Shown here: piece by piece, positions 32,831-44,969 of the stretch
Position numbering within the stretch: position 1 is the first letter of the stretch
Layout of the letters: the number at the start of each line of letters is the position of its first letter
Source of the DNA: Eumeta japonica
Taxonomy: Eukaryota; Arthropoda; Insecta; Lepidoptera; Psychidae
Assembly (NCBI GenBank): GCA_005406025.1
Contig: BGZK01000489.1
Coordinates: 248,001 to 312,000 of the forward strand
Direction of reading: 5' to 3'
Length of the DNA: 64,000 nucleotides
The notes under the pieces: generated by a model
Databases searched by the model: none
Told to the model about the DNA's origin: nothing
What the model saw: only the letters and a program-made list of their open reading frames with translations
Translations under genes and position numbers: made by a program

Positions 32831-34611
32831 TTTATGTCAAATTATTGACACGTACTTTTTCAACGACTAATTATTGAAATATTTGATATAAGATACGAGA
32901 GCAAGACAACAAAGATTACAACACAAAAAAAAACAGTAAGAAAGCACTGGTCAGATAGGTTGCGCTATAGAACACTTTTGATTATCTTAGAATATCGTCT
33001 CGACTATCTTAGAAGATTTTTAGTAATTTCTTGGAGCTATTTATTATAAAATATCTGAATTCAATTTGCTTATGTGGCTTAGTAAATGCTAAAAACAATA
33101 AAATGTAGATACTCGTTAGTACCCTCTTATTATACCTTTTAGAACATCACAAATAGGTGTTTTTTATATCACAGTTATGCACTATCAAGAATACAATAAT
33201 GTTTGCAGATAAAAAGGTTGTCCGGACATCGTTTTGGTGATACATGTTGCAGCAATGTAGCATTTGCATGTATTTAGTTGTGGTGATTTGTTTGATGACC
33301 ACGACTGTTTAAGGGATGTTTCCTTTACGATTGAGAATTATAGCACAGAAAGTACAACAATACAATATTGTCAAATGCTTTTAAATAAGAAAATACCTGG
33401 TTCAAATCCCGACCAAGAGAAAATTGAGCAATAAGATATAATTTAAGTTATATTAAATCCCCTAACTTGATACTCTTGCAACGGTAAATTGGTCTTCAGT
33501 CCTTAGGGGACCAGCAAGTTATAATAATACTAATGGTCCAAAACTCTCAAACTGAATTATAAATAAAATGTGTAAGTTACGCTTCAGGCAAGGCTTCAAC
33601 AGTGGAGTGATGATTATGATAAAATAGTGAGATTAGTGAAAAAGAGCCCACTCACCAATCAGATACTGGAAACTAAAACACTAAAAAAATAAAGTAAAAG
33701 GCAGAACATAGCACATCTACCTTTTAAAATACAATGCTGCGATACGGTCAAATTATTTTTTGGGTAACATTATTCTATTCAGAAGGTTTTCGCCGTTTTA
33801 TAACGCATTCTCTGAATCACTGTATATAATAACAACACACGATAAAATACAATTATTGCAGGGCAATTTACAAAGGTGTGTTTATTAGCGGCTTAATTTA
33901 GTTCACGTGGCAGCCGGACTCCGAAATTTGTTCACGCATTTACGTTTAGTAGACTTACGTTAATTTAAATAGACATTTATTACATCTCTATAACGTAATC
34001 ACAGTGGAACATACCTATGGGATGTCTATTAAACGATATTAAAGCTCGTGCGAAAACTTAAAAAAAAAGTGTACGGATACGCAAAATATAGGACTACGTA
34101 TGACGGAGGGAGGGTCGTGATAGGGCACTAAGCGATATGTATATGGCTACAAAAGGTTGAGCTTTGTTATTACGCACGCTCGAACTAGCATTCATCTCGG
34201 CGACCTTAGGAAATCCAACATGAAAAGGGAATTTCACGTATTAAATATTTCTTATACCTGGGGATATTGTAGCTCAGAGATCTACATTTTCGTTAATTCG
34301 CTTCCTTCTGTAACGGATGCGTGCAGGAAGTCGGCCTTGCAATGATTTAGACCCTCATTAGCTTAATTGATATCCTTTGTGTCGCATAAGAATCGTCTGT
34401 ATGGGGCTTTGTAATTGACAGAAAATAAGTTTAGAGGGTGAGTGACGTTGAGTTTGTTTCTCTTTGCTGTCCGTTCTCTGTCCACTCAGAAGAGAAAATG
34501 TGAATTGTTACAATATATAGAGTCTGTGTGTAATTAATGTTTGAAGTTTTCAACCAAAGACGGTAAAATTTTGATATGAACTATCATCAACGGTATCCAA
34601 AATCGACTGCG
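32831..34611. other. AT-rich sequence, no gene seen
   Basis: Mostly unique AT-rich DNA. A GGTTCAAATCCC motif at about 33401 resembles the B box of a tRNA-like promoter, but no A box or cloverleaf could be found. No gene is supported. Confidence 0.4.
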
Positions 34612-34740
34612 ACAAGGGAAAATAGTCTATTCTATTTGCAAAAGACCGGCAGCACATCACAGAGACTCCCTTTGGAGAAGTGGATGTCTATGGGCGATTG
34701 TAGTCGTCTACTCTCCAGGGGCTAGTATGCTTATTTACAG
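34612..34740 (-). mobile_element. dispersed repeat fragment of Lepidopteran type
   Basis: On the - strand the sequence contains GTAGACGACTACAATCGCCC and ATAGACATCC. The pattern GGTAAGTGACCAC..CGCCCATAGACA marks a very common Lepidopteran repeat. A related piece on the + strand lies at 48930-49140. Only about 100 bp are recognisable. Confidence 0.4.
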
Positions 34741-35320
34741 TTTAAAAGTTCAATAACAAAATATAAAGAAACATAAAATCGATTCTAATTATTTGAACTG
34801 CATATATCAAAATTAACCGGACAAATCACTCGGGCTTATATATTCTACGAAATAATAGGTCAATAGTAACTCAAAACAATACGCATGCACTAGTGATAGT
34901 TTCCGAGTTCGTCGCCGGCGTTAAAACAAGCGGTATTGTTAGTGGAACTATCTGTGTCTGTATGTAACTATGTATATGATTTATAAAAGCGATATAATTA
35001 TGTTATGTCTCCCCGCTGTGGTAATTTAAAATTCGGAATGTACCACGTCGATAAGGAAAACATTTGCATTTGCATTGATCGCTCACATTCTATCTCGCTC
35101 GCACCGTGTCTCGATCCTTATGCAGTTGGAGTGAGACAAGATGCGAGCGGACGTGCGGTGTAAAACTTTTCTTTATCGGCGCGGTTTACGCGGACCCGTA
35201 ATCGCATGAGCTCGATTCGCACTTAAGCGATTTCTTTTAGTATCTATGAAATAAACCGGGATGTTAAGTAACCGATTATCGTATTATACGCACTTATTTA
35301 TATTATACTATGTTCCGTTT
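34741..35320. other. no feature seen
   Basis: Unique sequence with a moderately GC-rich patch at 35090-35220. No gene is supported. Confidence 0.4.
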
Positions 35321-35391
35321 GAGCGTAGCTCGGTAGTTCTAAGCGTCGCCTTTGAATCGGAAGGTATTCGGTTTGATTCTGACTGCGGGCA
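35321..35391 (+). mobile_element. tRNA-derived SINE head
   Basis: GAGCGTAGCTCGGTAGTTCT carries an A-box-like RNA polymerase III promoter (TAGCTCGGTAGT at 35326-35337), and GGTTTGATTCT at 35370-35380 is a B-box. Their spacing of 44 bp and the tRNA-like shape, followed by a 3' part that is not tRNA-like (TGACTTTTTAATTTGAG), fit a tRNA-derived SINE. The B-box has a G-to-A type change relative to the usual GGTTCGA and stems are imperfect, so this is not a functional tRNA gene. The 3' limit is uncertain; it may reach about 35480. Confidence 0.6.
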
Positions 35392-37225
35392 GATGACTTT
35401 TTAATTTGAGTTAAACCAGTCGCTCCGTCAAACCACCTAGGTGAGCGACCTTGAACCGATCGATTGTAATGCGAAATACCTCAGAGTTGTATTAGAGTAA
35501 TGCTGCCCAAGAAATAATCAAGGAGAAGAGTTCATTAAATTTTGGTAGTTTAGTATATAGTAGTATAAAAAAATGTTCAACACAATAACTGATTTTTTGT
35601 GCGCTTTGAGGAAACGTATGAAAATTTATCGGAACAAGAGCTGATTAGATGTTAGTATAGATCGGGTAGGAGTCTAAAATTTATTTAAAAAACTGTTTTT
35701 TTGAAAAGCACATTTGTAAACAACACAGAGCTTTGAGTAGGAAGACGAAGATTTTCAAAAGATTATTAAAAACATAAAATATAACGGAGGTCAGTTTTCG
35801 TTTTTTATAAGAACATTATTATGTTTTGTGTGATTTCGGTTTACTTCAATTGTGATTTGTGTTATTGGCTGATAACCTTGTCTTAGATTGAAAGCTAGAG
35901 CGATCGGCCGTGAGATTTGGGCCGCTCCCGATAAACAACTTTTACCTCTTGGTCGGTTCATAAAGAAGCTTACTTATCCATATAGGAGTTTGGCATCCAG
36001 CAGTTGGATGTACTACGAGGTGTATGAATGTCTAACGTTTTGTTCAAAATAAACGGTTCTACTCAATGTAGTTTTATTGTCCAAGGTACGTAATTACTGT
36101 TTCACTAGAAAATCGCTTATGTTGATTGAATACTCTTCATGGAATTGTTCAATCCTCTTCATTTTCTGTTGTAAGATCGATGAACTCACAAATGGCTTTT
36201 GTTGTATTTATTTCACTTTCTTCGCCTTTCCGATAATGTCACATTGAGAGATGAATTTTGTGATTTGAGTGAAAATTAAAATATAACAATGAATCGAGAA
36301 GAAAAATAATTTTAGGCGTGCGATTAAAACGCTATAAAATTATATTTAAAATAGTGTAATAACGTCAGACACTAAATCATTTTGTTTTTTAAATTCACGC
36401 TAAGCATATTGATAAATTTAATAAATCGAGAAGATAATGTTTTCAGATTGACTTTTCAAAATCGGGTTTTCAACAGGATTTTACGTTTTAGGGCCCTACG
36501 AATCTAATTTGAATTTGAGTAATATTTGTTATCTTTATGCGTGTGTATGAACATACGTGCGTGTGTATGCGCGCGCGTGTGTGTAAGCGTATTTGTACAT
36601 AATCGATTCATAATTTTCGCACGGATTAACCTATCGAAGTACACTTTGCAACATTCAAAATGGGTCTACTACGACATCTTTGATCTCAAAGACTCTAAAA
36701 TATAAATTAAATTTCGAAGCAACTACTTTTTATACAATATTCATAGTAAAATGTTTTAATAAGCATACGTTTACATGTTTTTTGTAAAATATTAAGAATG
36801 TTTTTGGAATGTTATTTGGTGAATATTAAGGACAATTTCGAAAATACGTCATAATAAAAAGCTAAAATGTAAAAATACTCATCTCTTTCGATAGTAGTGT
36901 GAAACCGTTGTTTAATTTTAATTACAATAATTAAGTTAAATATTTCTTTTACGTGTTAATTTATTTTGCCACGCGAGAACTTTTAAGTTACTTCTTCTTC
37001 TCTTCTTCCTTCTACACCGTTGAAGGGTCGAAACATCCCACAATCTCTCTATTTTAGGCTCAGAAAATTGGATCTTTAGCCCTTCCCGCGTGCAGCTCGT
37101 AGGTTGCTGACGATCGCTGTCACCGATGCGATGACAAAATCTAGGATAGCTTAACGTGCTCTCAGAGGAACAGGGCGTCTTGTTTAATTTGATTTGAATT
37201 AAAATTCATTGTTCAATTATGATCA
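35392..37225. other. AT-rich sequence with a TG/CG microsatellite
   Basis: Unique AT-rich DNA. A mixed (GT)n/(CG)n tract lies at about 36539-36590. A GC-richer patch at 37015-37160 resembles no repeat I know. No gene is supported. Confidence 0.4.
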
Positions 37226-37300
37226 GGATGGGAACCGGCTCCCGGTAAAACAACTCTATCTTAACCACTAATCCACTAAGTAATGGAATATGCGAATTTC
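37226..37300 (-). mobile_element. possible tRNA-like SINE remnant
   Basis: On the - strand the order TTAGTGGTTAAGATAG then CCGGGAGCCGGTTCCCATCC recalls an A box followed by a B box, though both are degenerate. Alternative: unique sequence with chance similarity. Confidence 0.25.
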
Positions 37301-40300
37301 GATTTGATTTGTCTGTAGCAACATATGAAATTGAAGCAATCTATCGGAGTGACCGATAAACGCAGTTTTGTTATTTAGGAGCTAGTTGTATTTTTTACCA
37401 ATTTATACGGTAGCTGATATTTTTGGAACGAAATTTCTTAACTCGGTTTGTGAGAGGTGTCAGTTGGTAGAAACCGTCACATGCCGAAAAAGCGCATCTT
37501 TCTCACCATTCGACTCCCTTTCCCTCTTTTTGTCTCTAACAGACGTATCTAATTAAGAAAGTGTGGTAGTCACCGCTCGCGGCGCGGCGTTAATTTAGTT
37601 TTTCAACATTTTAATAAAAACATCTTGTCTATTATCATGTTACATGCATTTGCAATGAATAATAATGTCGTTGAGGTAATTTCTTTACGATCATTTTTAG
37701 ATTATTATTTAGTTCTGGAAATGGAGTTTCCAATTTTGAGTCTTCAATGAACTCATTTAATTCATAAAAAAATGATATCTATTACCGATTTCAAAAATTA
37801 CATAATTGTGCAGCTTAACGAACTTAATATTTTTTTAATAAAAAATAAAAGATGACGTTGTTTAGTGTTTTATATAGTGTTGTTTTTGTAACTTATAATT
37901 CACTACTTTATATATCCACATTTTAACTAAATGAATATTTTTCTTAAGATATTATTTTGTATTTTTCTCTTAATTTCTCTCAAAAGCTGTTTATTTATTT
38001 CACTATAATTTGATCTAACTTAATAAACGACACCTTTAGTTTTATACCTGAATAACCCTATTCTTATAAAAATAAAAATCGATAGAATCTTAAAGCGATT
38101 TTGTCGGATTTCTTTCGTTAACATTTCGCGGACAAAATCATCTCACCCGCTGCGATATCGCATTCAGTGGGCGAGTGTAGCCCCGCAATTCATTTACGAT
38201 TCACGGGAACTTCAATCTTTGTTCCGATGTTTGATTCAATAACGAATTTGTTATGCCTTTGACCGCCGTCGCTCTGGCTGCTCCCTGTTAAATAAGTTGG
38301 ACAATAATTTTGCATCGGTCCGTCGCTTCGGTGTGAAGAAATCGTGAATAAGATTGTAATATATTTTCTGAATATTAACTGTAGCGGAAAAGCGCGATAA
38401 AATTATCCGAAAGTTCGATTCCGCGAGTCTCGTTCTTTACGCGTCCGTGAGCCGAATCTTGAAATATAACAGATGACGCATTTCCAATAATATGCACCAA
38501 TTACGTCAAATGTCTTCACCTAAAAACCGCTAAAAACTTTCACCAAAGGATAAACAATCGGAAAAGGGTCACGAAAGGGTGGCCGCGTATAAAGTACAGT
38601 AACTCCTTACGGTCTCCGAAAGTTTAATACAAACTTATCGTAATGAATTCATATTAATTTAGTGGGGGGAAACTTTGAAATATCTCAAGAAAATTAATGT
38701 TGCCGGGTCGAAACGTATTATTTGCCCTGTCCCGCTCCCGCAAGTGGGGCAGTAACGAGAGACACTCGAAACAACAAACATAACGCGGGGGGCAAATCCA
38801 TCGAGTAAGTAAGTGGTCGGGCCCGTTAGGCTGTTGGTTTAGGGTGCGGCGCGCGTCGCAGCCGATTTAGCGGGGAGCGAGCGCTCCGCAAACAGAGCCC
38901 GGCCAGGCGCCGCCGCCATCGACACTACCTTATCCACATAAATTCACCAATTTTAGTATTCTGTCCGTCCTCGACGCGCTCTCGTCGCCGTGGAAGTTGT
39001 CAGTCCGATGGCTTCTCTAGTGCAGCCCGGATGGCATCAATCTACGAGGCTGAGGGTTTCGATGTACGGCCGCTGTACATCGGGTCATGGCCGCTTCGAA
39101 TATGATTATTGTGCGGATATTTTGATATGAATAAGGAATGGTTCAAGATTGGTGCAGTTACTCATAGTTAAAAAAGCCAACAACTCTTGTTGACACCGCA
39201 ATAACAGGATCTTTCTAAAAAGCTGAGACCGTGAACATCCATGAAAAATTATATAATAACAATATAATATATAATTAAACAATAATTTTATTTAAAATGT
39301 CATTCTCTTCGAAGATCAGACTGATCAGTGTTCCTAAATCTCACCATACACGCTATTTTCAATTAAAATTTTTGTTTTGTAGCAGAAGTACTAATTGACT
39401 TCTTGATGAACACTGGTAACCATTAATCCTAGAAATGCTTCAAGTTTAAAAGCTTACTTCAATTATTGCCTGTATCTCTCACGGATTCGTAGAAAAAAAG
39501 AATAAAGAATTTAAAGAGGGTTCAAAAAATTCCAAGTCTCACTAATTAATACAACAAGTTTAATTTTAGATTTGAATAGTATAAAATGGTTAATGACTCC
39601 TAACCGTAGTAAAATACTTAGTACATCCATTTTAATGTCTTTTTTGCATTATGAGCATTTTCAGTTACTATCAACACCAAACAATTATCGTTGTGAGCAA
39701 CATTTGTTAATTTTATAGTTTTCGACAATTTTTTTCTGGATTCTCCTTATTTTAAATTGAGATGCTTACTTTATAATCAAGTTTCAGAGTTCCATAGGAA
39801 AAAAATACTTTATAGTTTCCTCCTATTCTCTATCTGTCTATTACAACCTTGTACAAGTTTGCTATTTTAACCTGTTTTGATGAAATTATACAAATAGACG
39901 TCCCGTTTCGCAAATATCAGTAAGTATTATAAAAAAAAGTATAGATGCACTTTTATTCCATACTAGATGGTCTGATAGACGTTCTTCTGTCCTTTCTTGT
40001 CCAATTGTTGCAGCTCCACCAGCATGGATACAGAATTAATTTCTTCTTTTTTTGTATCGATTGTGCCAATCTTCTCCACGATCATAATCTGTATACCGGT
40101 TTTTTTGATATTCAGAATTGCCAATTGTCAAGAGTAATAATCCATTAACAGGCCCGTTTGGGACAAGTGGTACTCATCACGCAAGCGTATGTTTGTGCTC
40201 ATACTGTTTTAGATTAAATTTTTCTCATTAACAAAAAGTGATACGATAACTGTTCCATTTAAATTTAGTGATGTTACAAATTCGCTGTCCTTTCATTAGT

Positions 40301-40835
40301 TGATTCGGAACGCTATACGCAGGACTCTGGCGTTATTGACGTTAAATAACAACCTATTGCAATTATTCCTGTAAAGAGTCTATATTCTCTTCATTGCATA
40401 GTCATCCATTTATTCGTTGTACATTTGTTTTGTCTATGGTGCTTGTTGCGATGGTCTAGAGATATCCCAGGCTTCAAAGTTATGACAAGTTAACATTGAC
40501 GTCTGTAGGTTGTTTTTTGATAGTGTTCATGGCGATATCTTGTAAAGCATTAAATGCATTGAGCAATTGATGTGAACATTAAAATTACCCAGTGATATTT
40601 AAAAATATAAATATGGTATTTGCAGTAATGTACTACAATTAGTATATTTATTTTTGGAATTCCCTGTGAAAACATGTAAATTTATCATGCTTTAAGATCC
40701 TTCACCAAAGGTTATCTCTAAAAAATTTTGCACTTAATTAGAGAAACCTATTTTTTGCGTACTTAAGTTTTTAAAATGGCTTTGTAATCATCTAGTATAA
40801 AATTATGGGATGAAAAATAAAATGAGCTCGCTTTT
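37301..40835. other. AT-rich flanks around a CpG-rich block (38100-39110)
   Basis: The central kilobase is GC-rich and CpG-dense, especially 38800-38930 (GCGGCGCGCGTCGCAGCC), and carries a small perfect inverted repeat, GATGTAC...GTACATC, at 39061-39081. No coding frame or known repeat was found. It may be regulatory. The flanks are AT-rich with no supported features; a 67-codon open frame at 39945-40148 has no motif. Confidence 0.35.
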
Positions 40836-41411
40836 TAGGGTTCCGTATTCAAAAAACGGAACCCTATAACCAAGACTCCGCTGTTCGTCTGTCCGTTTGT
40901 CCATCTGGCACCAGGCTGTATCTCATGAATCGTGATAGTTAGACAGTTAAAATTTTCACAGATGATGTATTTCTGTAGCCCCAATGACAACAAATACTAA
41001 AAACAGAATAAAATAAATATTTAAATGGGGCTCCCATACAACAAATGGGATTTTGTTTGCCATTTTTTACTCGATATTAATAACAGCAACAAGTAGACGC
41101 TTGAAATATTCACAGAATATTTAGTTGTATATTTATTTCAAAAATAAATAATTAAATCAAAATAAAATAAATTAAGAGGGGTTTTCATACAACAAACGCA
41201 ATTTTTCTGCCGTTTTTTTCTCGATCGCAATAACGACAGCAGATAGATACTTGAAATATTTACAGAATATTTAGATTTATATTCACTTCAATACCTACTT
41301 GATTCAAATAAAAATAGAAAACTAAAAAAGAACGTTATAATATAGTGTCTAATGTTGCATAAATATGGAACCCTTCGTGTGCGAGTCCAACACACACTTG
41401 GCCTGTTTTTA
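40836..41411 (+). mobile_element. non-autonomous DNA repeat of the GGGTTCCGTA family
   Basis: Begins at 40836 with TTAGGGTTCCGTA, has the inverted partner ACGGAACCCTATAA just inside, and ends with ATGGAACCCTTCGTGTGCGA and CACTTGGCCTGTTTTT at 41411. These start and end signatures are the ones I associate with a very common Lepidopteran non-coding element. A 150-bp internal block is tandemly duplicated: CATACAACAAATGGGATTTT near 41034 and CATACAACAAACGCAATTTT near 41186, each followed by CTCGAT, TAACA/TAACG and TTGAAATATT. It encodes no protein. Compared with copies A-C elsewhere in the window it has different internal sequence but shared ends. Confidence 0.72.
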
Positions 41412-41971
41412 TTTTGTATCGTATCACAATGTTGTGGAAATCAGGAAATGGAATTTGAAAAATCATTATTTTATAACATTGAGTCTTTAATGTAATATAG
41501 AAAAATCTTTAAAATTCTTTCAATATCGGAATATTTTTGAAACAAAACACTCAAATATTAGAATTGTTTTTTTAATTTTTCAACACTCAGATAATAATTT
41601 TATTTTATTATGAAAATGGATCAAGCTGCTAATTGGGCGCTCAATTTGCAAGCTATAAATTTACTATAAATCTAAGATACTCATACAAAATATGAGGAAG
41701 TTTTGTTAACGAAATATTGATATGTTGTATTGTATTTTAATTTCATTAAACCTTTTTTGGTTTAATGACATTACAATACTGTTGAATAAAAAAAAAGAAA
41801 CCAAATAAAGTGCATTAATAACAGATAGCAACATCTTATTTCTAATTAAAATAAAGTATATTTAGAATATTGTTTTACATAGTAATATATTCTATACAAT
41901 AATGTCAATACGTTCAAACGTTTATTACATAGTTTTTGATAGACCAGTTTTATTAAATCTTTATTAAAATG
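41412..41971. other. AT-rich sequence, no gene seen
   Basis: Very AT-rich spacer between two non-autonomous elements. No features are supported. Confidence 0.45.
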
Positions 41972-42693
41972 TCAAAAACGGAACCCCTATAGTTTTGTCA
42001 TGTTCGTCCATCGGCCCGTCCATATGTCACAGGCATTTTACTCAAGAACTACTACATGCATATAGACGACATTTGGAGTATAAGTGTATAAGCCGCTACT
42101 TAGTTTGGTAGTTAAATAATAAATATAAATATTTCTAGGGGGTTACTTCATACATATAACAGTAACTGAAAAAAATTTTTTCAGCGGATAATAACATATG
42201 GCACATATTTAGACAGTTTTTTGAAAAACACTTTAAGGTTTTTAAAACTTTTTTGACTGCATGAATATTTTCGGAAATAATCGTTCCGAAAGTAGCGTAA
42301 ATTGTGTCCCTCCCTTTGTATTTTAAACCGCATGTCTAAAAAATATGACAAAATTTATGACGGTAACACAATAAATACTTTCAATGAAAATTATTTCGAG
42401 CATGATCATATATACTGTTTTTGAGTTATTATCGAAAGATTGTGCTTCTCAACAAAATGACGTAAGTTCCACGAAGATACGCTCTTTTACTGGTTCACTT
42501 TAGTTTACACTAGTTTAATAGTAATAATCGACATGCCCACTTGTATTTCTAGTTGTATGCTTATAACTATTCTGTTTGGGAAACATGAAAAATGTATAAG
42601 AACGTAGTTCTTTCACTTGTATTGCATTTCTTTGTAATAATGGCTTCGTAACCCTCACTGAGCATGGTCCGAAACGTTTTTGGCCGGTTTTTT
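41972..42693 (+). mobile_element. non-autonomous DNA repeat, copy C
   Basis: Opens with TCAAAAACGGAACCCCTATA at 41972 and closes with GAGCATGGTCCGAAACG and TTGGCCGGTTTTTT at 42693. It shares TTTGGTAGTTAAATAATAAA, TGACTGCATGAATATTTTCG, AAATTGTGTCCC, ACACTAGTTTAATAGTAATA and TTTGGGAAACATG with copies A and B. No coding sequence. Confidence 0.75.
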
Positions 42694-43874
42694 GTATATT
42701 ATCAAATCTATACATTTTATCATTGTCACCGAATACCAATAACAGACCTAAGTAAAAATTGTGTCGTGATAATTTCTTTTTATATCCAATAGATTATAAT
42801 CAAATTAAGTACAATGGACTGTTAAATAAAAAAAAAATCATAATTTTATTTTCGCAGACCGTGCAATTCTCGTAAATATAAGGAACAGTTCTGACACTTC
42901 GATACGATTACGGCTTATCGACTTAACGCGAGTACAATTTACTGTGGAACGATTTATTAATTTATTATTTATTTCGCCGAGTAAGCCAATTAACCTAGGC
43001 ATTTGTTTTTAAATATTTTCGAAGCAATTTCCTAGTCGTGTCGTTTGTAATTAGTTTTCGCCGTCACGTCACGAGGTCGTCGCGCGGGCCCGTGCGCGCG
43101 GTTCCCGTACGAAAACATAATAAATGAAGCCGGAATCGACTTTATCCATTTACGCCACGATCGTACGCGGCGCGTGTGGCGACGCGTATTAAGTAAATTA
43201 AAAATACGGCCTTTTCTCAACACCTCCGCCACTCGCCTAAACGAACACCCTTACACGGCCTAATAAAGGGACCGCGGGGAGATTCCGAGCCGCGCGGCGG
43301 CACAAAGGCCCTCGCCCGCCGCCTACACGAGCCCTTTTGTAGGCAAACATTTGTGGCGGAGCACATCGTTTGAATGAGAACATTTCGAGTACCCACCGTC
43401 TAATGCATTTACAGTGACGCCGAGCCAAGACGCCGGCGGCGGGACGCGGCCCGCGGCGGGCGTGCGTCGCGTCCCATAATTACTTTTATTCATTTCACAT
43501 TCCTTATATGCATGCCTTCCGATAATTGACAATTTCATTTTGTACTGTACATCATTAATAATTTTTGAAATATTTAGAGATAGATTTTCATATATAGCGA
43601 ATTGGATGGGCAGTGAAACTGAGTTTCAACAAAAAATAGAGTTCTTATGTTGACCTCCGCGCAATACAGACATATACAGAATTAATGTGTTTCTCTTTTG
43701 TTGCTGATTTACTGTGTTTTATTTCTAACGCAGATAAGTTAAGCTTTCGATATGCATTGGTGTTGGACATTATTGCTATTGTTACCAATCGTTTGATGTG
43801 GAGATTTGGAGTCACAAAATTTCATTTTTTACAAAATCAATTACTTTGCATTTAAATATCAAAACATTAAATAT
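42694..43874. other. AT-rich sequence around a CpG-rich island (43030-43500)
   Basis: The island includes CGCGCGGGCCCGTGCGCGCGG near 43080 and CGGCGGCGGGACGCGGCCCG near 43433. Several - strand open frames overlap in it in different phases (43032-43538), rich in Arg and Ala; these are what CpG-rich DNA produces by chance and no domain is visible. No gene is supported. Confidence 0.4.
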
Positions 43875-44969
43875 AAGGTGGGGAAAAAAGCTTTTTCGTA
43901 TTTTATATACAAATCATGATAACTTTTCGTCGTATTTTATTTTAATTTAATTATAATATATGCATACCATTTTGTTCAACAAGTTGTTGCCCTTTTATAG
44001 GTAGTGACGTAATGTCAATGAAGTGGATGTTATGGGATTTCTGCTTAAAAACTGCGACAAGTAGTTTTGACAATCCTATCTCGATGCTAATATGACACTA
44101 CCTAAAGAATTCTGAAGAGACCGAAAGTGCTGAAAATCTGAAGGTGCAAGATCAGGGCTAGATGATGAATGCATTCACACTTTCCAATCAAAGTCTCTTA
44201 ACATTTGCTAAGTGGCCAAAGACGTATGTGGTTTGGCGTTATCGCTGGCGAAAAACCATACACATTTTCTGTTGATCAATTTCGGTCGTTTTTTTTTCTA
44301 CTTCTTGCCGAATCTCATTAGCCGTTGGCAGTAGAGATCTGAATTGATAATTTCGTTCGGCGGTAAAAACTTATAATGAATAATGCCAGTCCAATTCCAC
44401 CATACACATAGCATCAACTATTGCCAGTTATTTTGGGTTTCGCTGTAGCCTGTGGAGCTAGCTTGCTTTTAACCATGATTTTTCTTGCACGTTCTTGTCG
44501 TAGGTAATCTATTTTTCATCGCTAGTGAATGTGATCAATTTTTTAAAAAACGGATAGGTTTAATTACTTATCGATAGAGAATCGTTAACGAGTACAACAA
44601 TTCATTGGATTTCCTTCAGGGAGCTCGTGTGGGATTCAAGTATCGATGTATATCCAGCTTTTTTAAAATGGGTGAAACTGTTTTATCGTCAATTCCTAGC
44701 TCTTCAGCTATGTTGTGAGGATTAATATGCCGATCTTGTTCTATTTTTTCCAAAATGGCATCAATTTTATTCGTAGCAGGTCGAAAAGAGCGAGGTTCAT
44801 CTTTGACATCAAAATTACGGGACTGAAAACGCTTGAAGCAGTTTTATGCTACTTTATATTGCATTAGGTTCATAAACGCCACAACTTTTATTTGCGGCTT
44901 GTATCGTCTTTTTTCCTTTTTGTAATAAAATCGCAAAACGTATGGAATTTTTACGTTAGATTCACTCAT
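43875..44969 (-). pseudogene. mariner-type transposase relic with readable DD34D triad
   Basis: On the - strand the gene starts at an ATG (44969) with MSESNVKIPYVLRFYYKK and runs to about 43877, where AAGCTTTTTTCCCCACCTTA marks the probable 3' terminal repeat. Frameshifts and stops break it. Readable parts include NFDVKDEPRSFRP, HNIAEELGIDDKTVSPILKK, LITFTSDEK (first Asp, about 44520), SDNAKPHTS (second Asp, codon 44241-44243) and SPDLAPSDF (third Asp, codon 44136-44138). The last two are exactly 35 codons apart, leaving 34 residues between them, the DD34D spacing of mariner transposases. The sequence type differs from the mariner at 393-1318, so two mariner lineages have invaded. The matching 5' terminal repeat was not found beyond 44969. 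Confidence 0.88.

Noticed and set aside
33395..33415. GGTTCAAATCCC as part of a tRNA gene
   Set aside because: It matches a B box, but no A box, acceptor stem or anticodon arm can be placed around it.
43032..43538. Overlapping Arg/Ala-rich - strand frames as genes
   Set aside because: Several phases are open at once in a CpG-rich island, as expected by chance. The same applies to 57620-58031 and 50301-50600.
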